NCBI GenBank assembly: GCA_030549495.1
Contig: JAUIRK010000924.1
Coordinates: 1-64,000, forward strand
Direction: 5' to 3'
Origin: Nectonema munidae
Lineage: Eukaryota > Nematomorpha > Nectonematoida > Nectonematidae
DNA length: 64,000 bases
Shown here: piece after piece, positions 30,774 to 39,700 of the stretch
Layout of the letters: the number at the start of each line of letters is the position of its first letter
How positions within the stretch are numbered: the stretch's first letter is position 1
Program-made: the position numbers and the translations under genes
Notes under the pieces: model-generated
Database searches by the model: none
The model's input: the letters and a program-made list of their open reading frames with translations, nothing else
Told to the model about the DNA's origin: nothing

Positions 30774-33700
30774 CTGTTGAAAGATATTAATGTATTTCCT
30801 TTCACTACTCAACCATTTATGTACAAACGCATAAAACAATCAAAAATTTCTGCATTTGGGAAAGTTGTAATGCCTTCAGAAAAAGAGTCTAACTATGCTC
30901 AGATTGCATTACAAATACAACGAATGCAACATTAAGAAAGTGAAGATGAAAACGGAAAATTATGACAAATGTTTATCGTCGTATATATTGTTTGTTTCTT
31001 TTTATATGTATATATAAGATAAAATATGATTGATTCTTCGAAAAGTGTATATAATATATTTTACATGACCGCTTCATGTGGCATTTTCATGAGCTTTTCT
31101 GATACAGAAATCATTTGTGTAAGTAAAAGAAATGATATAAAATTTTAGGAGGCATAGACTGCTCTTATAAAATACGCTGCCTCCATTGTTGTTCATGAAA
31201 GTGAAGCTTAGTTTTCAATTTCTGAAAAATGATAAAAGTATTGTTAAGTTAAAGCTCATCTTATTCAGAAAACAACAAGGGAGACAGTATATAAAAATGT
31301 TACCTACTTGTTAAAATTTATTTTATATGAGAAGTTCTTATAATTTTATATCCTTTCTTTTATTTACACAAATGTATTTGTGTATGTATCAGAAAAGCTT
31401 ACGAAAATGCCTCCCTTGTGCTAACCACTATGTGGTTATGTAAAATATATCATGACCTATGAAGATTTAAAATTCATCATTAAAAAAACTTTAATACAAA
31501 AGTTTGCCCCTTACTAATTTTAATTTCGATATAAGATAGTTTTTTCATAAATATGATATGAATGTTTCTCTACTACAGGAATATTGGACTAATATGCTGT
31601 TGTCATCATACGTGCTTCATGTGCATCTTCAAAGATAAGTGAATCATTTTTGATTGATTGCTTTACACCATCTATCACTTTTTGCAGCAAAGCTTATTTC
31701 GAATGTCTTCTTGCGATCATTTTCACCAAACTTTAACTCTGAAAGGTGCTCTTGATTTTTTGGAAGAGAATGAAAGTATAGGGCCAAAAGTTGTGATTCA
31801 TCCTCCAGATTGAAATGATGGTCAAATAACTGATGTTGAAGAAGATGAAGAAAACTGTTTTAATCTTGAAAAACTCCCTAATGATATTTCAGGATCTTTA
31901 GAAGTCTGTGTTCAAGAAAATTAAGAATTTTCAACAAACATCAAAAAAGTCAAGAAAGAAATTCCAAAATGGAAAAAAATAAAGATTTGTCCAATGAAGC
32001 ATAATGAATTATTACCTTTATCTTCAAAATTTCCTTATCTTATCGCTGAGACAATTTCTTTATTTGAGAAAATCTTCAATGATGAAATCATGAGTTTGAT
32101 AGTAACCGAAAGTACTTATTCATTTATATTCCTCTCAAAAAAACAAAAGCTTGAATCTTGATTTTATGCTTGATCTTTATGAACTCAAAAAATTTCTTGG
32201 AATTCTTCTCCTATCAGGTTATAATTCACGACCAAGGCAAAGAATTTATTGGCAAAAAGATGACAATTTAGTGGTAGGTATAGTTGTCAATAAAATGTCA
32301 AGGAATCGATTCGAGGATATCAAGACATGTTTACATTTTTCCAATAATGATACCTTGATAACAAGGGAAAACTGCCAAGATAAGACCACTACAAAATCTT
32401 CTCAAAATATCCCAAAATCATGGGAAGAGGTGGTGAAAGCAGATGGAGAAAAGGGGACTCTCTCTGAAAGATGCACAACTGAGAAAGCAATGGAGACGAC
32501 GCTGCAAAAAATGAAAAAGGTCGACCCTGGCTAGCCGGGATATAAGACGTTGTTCTCCTCCTGGAGACAAATAGATGATGATTATGATGATGAGTGGGGA
32601 ATTTTCTCAGAAAAACTTTCCATCGACGAACAAATGGTACTCTACTATGGTAGAAATTCATATAAAATTTATATGAGAGATAAGCCAATCAAATTTGGTT
32701 ATAAAAATTGTGTAATGGCTTTTCATTTTGTCATATACACTGGTGCTGCAGAGAAGAAAAGAATTTGTCTCTAGGTTTTGAAGATGGTGTAGCTCCTTAG
32801 TAACGTCGAAAGCCATTATAACTTTCGATAATTTTTTCACCTATTATGAACTTCTAAGAACTTAGAGTGAGAAGAATATAGGGAACGATCAGAGAAAACC
32901 GAATGCCAAGATGTCCTTTAAACAAATCGAACATTGAAAAAATGATATACTTATTATAAGAAAGTATTTTTATTAAAAAAAAGAAAAAAGTAGGGGATTT
33001 TTTGAAGAATTTTGCGATGGGAAAGTTTCGATTGTTCACAATGGTTGGATAATAAATCGAGTTGTGTATTTAGCTTCCAATTTTTGCGATGTAGATAAAG
33101 TGGATAGGATCAGAAGATACAGCCAGAAAGAAAAAAAACATATTTTTTTCTTCTCCAGATTGTTTTAATTTTTTATAATTCTAGCATGGGTGGAGTGGAT
33201 TTGCTTGACAGGGTTGTGAGTGAGTATCGTCCCAACATCCATTCTAAAAAGTGGTATTGGCCTCTGTTCCTCAATTGTCTAGGTTTGTTTTTTTGTATCA
33301 TCATGGAAACTTTACTTGGAACTGAAACTAACTCCACAAAAAGACATACTTGAGTTCACAAGAGACATTGTTAATTCGCTGTTCTTCTTTAAAGAAGCAA
33401 AAATAAAGATTACTCTAGGTCCAAGTGGAAAACGCATAGAAAATCTAAAAAGTTGTTTCAATCATCCCATTTCAGCTCTTACTCAAGGAAGGTGTCTTTA
33501 CTGTAAAAAAACAAAAAAAAGTGCTTTCAGTGTAAAGTTCGTTTACATCCACACTGTTTTTATGTTTATCATTCAAAATGAATGAAAAACTTCTTGTTTT
33601 TTAGGAAAGAAATTAAAAAATAACTTTTGTTTTTAAAAGTAGTGTTTGAGTCCAATGTTCCAATAAAGGAACATTCTAAAATTTTTCAACTTTTTCAACT

Positions 33701-36700
33701 CAAAATTGATTATTAATACATTTTTTCAGTTATTCTGAGAGGCTTTCAATGCAGAGCCCGCGCTACCTACCTATTAAATTTTGGGGCACAAGCCCCCCCC
33801 CCCCCCAGCTAATTTTCAAGCTCCCCTAAAAAATATGACAAGCATCTAGCATTCATGAAAATGTAATCTGTATAGAGCTTGATAAATACATCATATGTTT
33901 TCTTTTCGCCTTGAAGAAGATTAATCTGATAGTTCAAAAATTAACGCCCCAATGAAGCCCCCCCCCCTCCAATTTTTAACAACTTAAGATGATGTTGAGA
34001 TATCAAGAGAATCTTGCCGCTTAGCGCGGGCACTGTTTCAATGTATTAAATAGATAGAGTAATACTTTTCAAAATTTAAGTTCTTGAACGCCCTTTCAAA
34101 ATGACACAAGTACCACCTATCTTGTTTGATGAAAAATTTTAATAAGAAAAAAGGTTTATTTTTTAAGAAATCCTCAAAATAAATTTTTTTAACAAGAACC
34201 TATATTACAAATCAATTTTTTACAATGTTTCTCTAGAGCAGGGGTCCATGGACCCTTTGGGGTCCGTGAAGGAGTATCAGAGAATCCCTCAAGGTCAAAT
34301 TAAAAACGAAGGTTTATTACTTTTACAAAATTAAGCGACTAATCTCCTTTTTGCAGAAGGTTGCTACAAGTTCTTATTGCAAAGTAAAATAATCAAGTAT
34401 TGAAGTTTTAGAATTACTTAAAAATTACTTTTAAGAGGAAAAATAATAAATTATCAACCTAGATTTTTAAAATTTTAAATTTTTTTGAAAGCTTTGAAAA
34501 TATATTTTATTTATAAGCTACTTTTGAATGTATTAATTTTCTAACCAGCCGTTTTTCTGTTGTTGAAAATTCGAAATTTAAAATAAATTTCTTAGAGGTG
34601 AGAGACTGGTGAGCTGTTTAGGTGGTGGCCTGATTGGTATTGGGACCAGGACTGGGCCTGGAGACTGAGTGGACAGTGCGGTAATATTAGAGTTGTTAAA
34701 ACGCTACGATAGCGCTTATCGCTAACGAAAAATAGGCGTTTAGCGCCAAGAAATTCTTAGCGTTATTTCACCTCTAAATCTGACTATCCCTGGCAAACGT
34801 TTTTAATTGAAAACTAAAATTGAAAAGACTAGTTTTAGTTTTATTACCAGGGCGAACTATTTCAAAACCTCCAAAAAATATAATTTTTGTTGTCTCCACT
34901 TGTAATGAGCAAATCGATTTTGGCGTTCATAATTTTTTGTTTAGCTTGTAATTTTGAAACATACTTGTTTTATTTTAGATTAGGCTTAGTTAAATTAAAA
35001 ATGTCAAAAAAAGGCAATATAACAAAGATATATTTGGTTTTACTTGCACCCTTGAACGTGATGGGACACAAAGGCCACCGTGTTTCCTATGTGGCAAAGT
35101 TCTTCCAAATGCAAGCATGAGGCCAACAAGGCTGAAAGATCACCTTACTTCTCTTCATCCCGCAAACGCATCGAATAGTGTTGATCAATTTCGTGAAAAG
35201 GGCTCGATTTGAGAAAGCTGTAACTTTACCAAAACTTGAATTTGTCCCAACACAAAAGCCTTGTCTCGAAGCTCGTTGCCCATCACATTGCTAAGAAAAA
35301 GATGGCATCTACGATTGGAGAAACATTGGTGGAGCCATGTGCCCTGGAAATGGTTGAGATTGTTTGTGGCTCGGAGCAGAGGAAAAAATTGAAGCAGTGC
35401 CTTTGTCAAACGAGAAATTGTTGACATTTCGTCTAATCTTTTGAAGCAAGTAGTGGAAGAACTAGCGGCCACGCCATTTCCTCTCAGCGTGCAATTGGAT
35501 GAAAGCACTGATGTGGCACAGTGCAGCCAGCTTCTGGTTTTTGTTCGTTATATGCATATTGATGCTATCAAAGAGGAATTCTTATTCTGTGAACCCCTTT
35601 TGGAAACAAGAAAAGCTATCGACTTTTTGGAATTGGTGAATAATGTCTTTTCTAAGCACAACTTCTATTGGAAAAAAGTTCTTGGTTCTTTGCGTACAGG
35701 CGGGGCATCTGCAATGCTTGGCAACAAATCTGGTTTTGTTGCATTAGTGCAGAAAGAAGCTCCTCAGGCTTTTGCCACGCTTTTTTACATCGGCATGCAT
35801 TGGCGTCAAAGACTCTGCCACCAATTTTAAAAGAAGTCTTCTCTTCTTGCGTGAAAGTAGTCAACTTCACCAGATCCAAATCTGTGAATCATCGTCTCTT
35901 CAAAAGATTTTGTCATGAAATGGGATCACAATTAGAAGTTCTCTACCACACAGAAATTTGGTGGCTTTCAAGAGGTCAAATCTTTAAACGTCTGTTTGAA
36001 CTTCGAGTAGAAGTTTCATTATTTTGAAATAAAAAGAAAGCCCATTTTCCGAACTTTTTGATAGCGAAGAGTTCATTAATGGCTTGGCATACTTAGCAGA
36101 TATTTTTAGCCTTATGAATAATGTGACATTTGCGATTCAAGGAAATGATGTTACCATTATCAATGCTTCAGAAAGATTCCAAGCCTTTCTTGGAAAGCTG
36201 CCACTGTGGGAGAGAAGGTTGAAGGCACTCATCAAATGTTAATTTTTGTTTTAACTCAAAAAATTGTGTTATAAATAGCGTAAGATAACATACGAATCTT
36301 TACCGTGCCGGACATTTATAGCGTAAGATAACATACGAATCTTTACAGTGCCGGACATTTAGCCGAAAGATCAATTGTCTGTTCTGTCAAATGTCCGTTC
36401 GGTGAAATGTACGTCGGCTAAATGTCCATTCGGCCAAATGTCCGGGTACCATTCTCAAAGCGGCCCGTGACTGAAAAAGTTTAAGAACCCGTGCTCTAGA
36501 GTCTAGAGGAACAATGGTCGTTAATGGGCGGTGTGGTGAAGCGTATGGGAGATAAGAATTCACTGCGTTCACAAACGCGTAATGCTACGTGTACATGTAT
36601 GACTTTCTTCTCATAGTTGTGCGCTAAGATCAATAATATCAAACGTGATAGCAGTGGAATGTGAAAGTATAAGAATAGAGTTATATACAATGTGCAAGGT

Positions 36701-39700
36701 GTGACTGATGAGTATAGAGAAAAATTAAAAACATTTTACAAAAAAAAATTCTTACAACACTCTCTGTATAAAAGAATCCTTAAAGATTGGAATTGAGGAG
36801 GCATTTATCAAAAGGGAATATTAAAAATAGGTGTTATTGTTTTACTTTTAAGTATATATAGGAAATGATATAAAATAAAAGGAGGCATCAACTTTACTGA
36901 TTATTATCATATGCATAACAAAGAAATGATATAAAATTTAAGGAGGCATCATTCAATAATAAATGTGAGGTTCAAAAATGTACAAATTAAATAAGACCTG
37001 TTTTGGGGTCAAAAAAATAGTTCTGGTTCTGAATCTGGCATTTATTCCTCCAAATTAGACACCGTTTTCCTGTACCAGGTACCATATGTTTGATAATATA
37101 TTGCAAAGTATTGCGTATTGAGAACAACATTGCAAATACTGGGCTATAAAAACAAAGCAAAAATTTAGTTGGTATAACAAAATATTTATTGGTTATGAAT
37201 TAAAAACACACACGCGTCAGTTTAAACAACTTTTGTCCTTCTAAGCCTCTTGTATGGAGTGTGATCTTTTTAATATACCCCAGCAGAATTTTGTTAACAT
37301 GCCAGGGTTCCATTTCTCTTTGAATCGTCGCTCCATCACTGAAATATCCTAATGTAATATCTCGCCATGTTCATCACTCACATCACCAATATTTTTCGCG
37401 AAAAAATCCAAATGAGAGCGGAGAACACGAACTTTTAGAGACATGTTACACCCAATAGCATGATAATGACTCAGCAGATCATTCAAAACTTGCACCAGTC
37501 TTCTGAACGATGGTTCCACAGAAGTTATTACAAACTTTCTTCAATGACTTAGAGGCAAGCTTCTCTTCATTTCATCAAGTACTATTTTTCGAATTTGGGG
37601 ACCTATGAAGATACCTCTTTAATTTTAGCTTGACTCAGGGAAGGGAACTTCTCTGCAAGATATGCAAATGCAAAGGATTCCTTGCACAAGGCTTTCACAA
37701 ATTGCTTAAACAAATCAAGTTTTTATATGCAAAGGTGGTGAAATAATTCGTTCACCTTTCACAAGTGGTTTGTGCATGATGTTGTGTTTTCCTTGCTCGA
37801 TTTCATCTCGGATCGGCCAATCCTTGCGTACATAATGTTCAGTTCTGGCTCTGGAGTTTCATAGGCACAAGAAACAGCAAAATTTAGTATAGCTAAGTTG
37901 AAGACCAGTAAGCATGGCCATAACCTTGAAATCTGCACAAATATGCCAGTTATGGTCATCATACGGTATGCTTGTTAGAATTGCTTTCAGATTTGCATAT
38001 CATTCGGCTGTGCTAGGGGAACAGAATGAAGAGTGTAACCATTGTGTAGTAGAACAGCTTTGATGCTGTCCTTGGATTCATCTATGAAAAGTGACCAGTT
38101 CGTGTTATCATATGGTATTTCAAGTTGCTTAAAAAGTTCAGTGAATTACAAAAGCTTAAGACATCCGTCATGGGGAATAATGCAAACAGATCCTCTGAAC
38201 GTTTTTTGTAGTGTTATCTTCACTACGTTCTTGAAACCCTATGCAAGAAACTCACTTTTGTCTTTGGTTAATAAAGATCCCTGCACAAGTCACCCCCTTG
38301 AGAACATGGTATTAGTTTATTCTAGCTTTTTGGATGATTCGGCTTCACATATTCAACAGTAGAATGTTCATCTGCACTGCTGGAACTCAGCATTCCTTGA
38401 TCTGGAGGTTTGGGCACAAGTAAAATTTTTAAGTGCTCTACTGGGAGCATTACTGATTGCAAATTTGGGCAAACAATGTATTTTTTTCTTTGCTGTAGTG
38501 CAGCCTGTAAAGTCTTGCCGATAGAAATATCAATCATTAGTGCTCTTTCTGCTCACAACAAATCATTGGCACACCAAACTTCAGTGAACATTTTTTCCTG
38601 CATACCAGGCACTCAATGTCTGCACACCTGCAAGGCCACAAACATAAGTAGCTCATGACTTATCCTGGTCTCCCAAGTCACAATCGAAATACGTCTTGTA
38701 CATTTTCTTGGTGTGGGTGTAATACTGCGCTTTTCTTTAACAAAAGTTAATTCCCCACATATGTAACAGAATCTGTTTGGATAATTTTTGCCCTGTCTTG
38801 CACTCATTGTTGAAAACAAATAAGGTCTGAAAGAAAACATTAAACACAAGCTTTGAAGTATCAGTATTAAGTGATAAACTTAATTAAATATAAGCACACA
38901 ATAATAAACCAGAAAATATGATTTTAAACTGTACAGTGCTATTCATCATATCACATTGTAGGTGCTACTAAGATTGACCTCTAGTCCTGGAATAGAAAAC
39001 CATTTTACAATGCGGTAGAGAATTTTATTTAATAATAATGACAAAAAGAGTATACACTGACACTTCCTCAAAAACCATGCCTAATTCAACAGAAAGAAGG
39101 CCAGAAATGGATTTCCTATCTCATTTTGCACATAAAAAAGGTCATAGATCTCGTGTACTTTTTTGAGTGTTGCACAGTGAATCATCAAAATGTAAAAATT
39201 AAAAAAATTAATTATCAAATTCGAGACTTCGTTTGGTTATTCTTATATCAAATTTGTAAAAAGCACTTTTAACTAAAAAAGTTATTAATTTGGTATTTTC
39301 GTTTTGAGTTAATAAAATATTTTAAGTCACATTGCATCCTTATTTTTATACGCCAATTTATAACAAGTAATCTTAGATTTTTTGCTTATGTAGGGAGGCA
39401 AACGCGATTTTTCATCTCGAAACTTCGTAACGTGCTGAGAACAGGAGGCGTTCCCGTAGAGTAAGACGTTCAGCCATGTTTGCAAGGCTTGCTAACAAAA
39501 TAATCGATCTGAAAAGAAAACAACATACATTTAATTCTAACAACACATCATGTAGCATATACAGAAATAAGAATAAATTAATTATAAGTACTATAAAATA
39601 GGGAGTTACTTATCAATCACCCACGATAATTTTTTATTATTTTTAAATTAACAAAAAGGAAATCTCGACAACTAAAAACCTCAAAATATTTAGATTAATG

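Larger units (their letters stand above)
34239..36493 (+). mobile_element. hAT transposon (ZBED5-like), decayed
   Basis: CTCTAGAG flanks both ends (34231-34238 and 36494-36501). The termini are CAGGGGTCC and the inverted CACGGGTTC. The coding remnant has a BED-like zinc finger near 35070-35160 (CFLCGKVLPNASM, then RLKDHLTSLHP), QLDESTDVAQCSQLLVFVRY near 35490-35550, GGASAMLGNKSGFVALVQKE near 35700-35760 and TEIWWLSRGQIFKRLFELR near 35950-36005. About eight frameshifts or stops. A 43-bp unit is duplicated at 36276-36361 near the right end. Confidence 0.88.

Noticed and set aside
38042-38658. Open frames on + strand
   Set aside because: They are antisense to the repeat-family fossil, whose conserved blocks are on the - strand.
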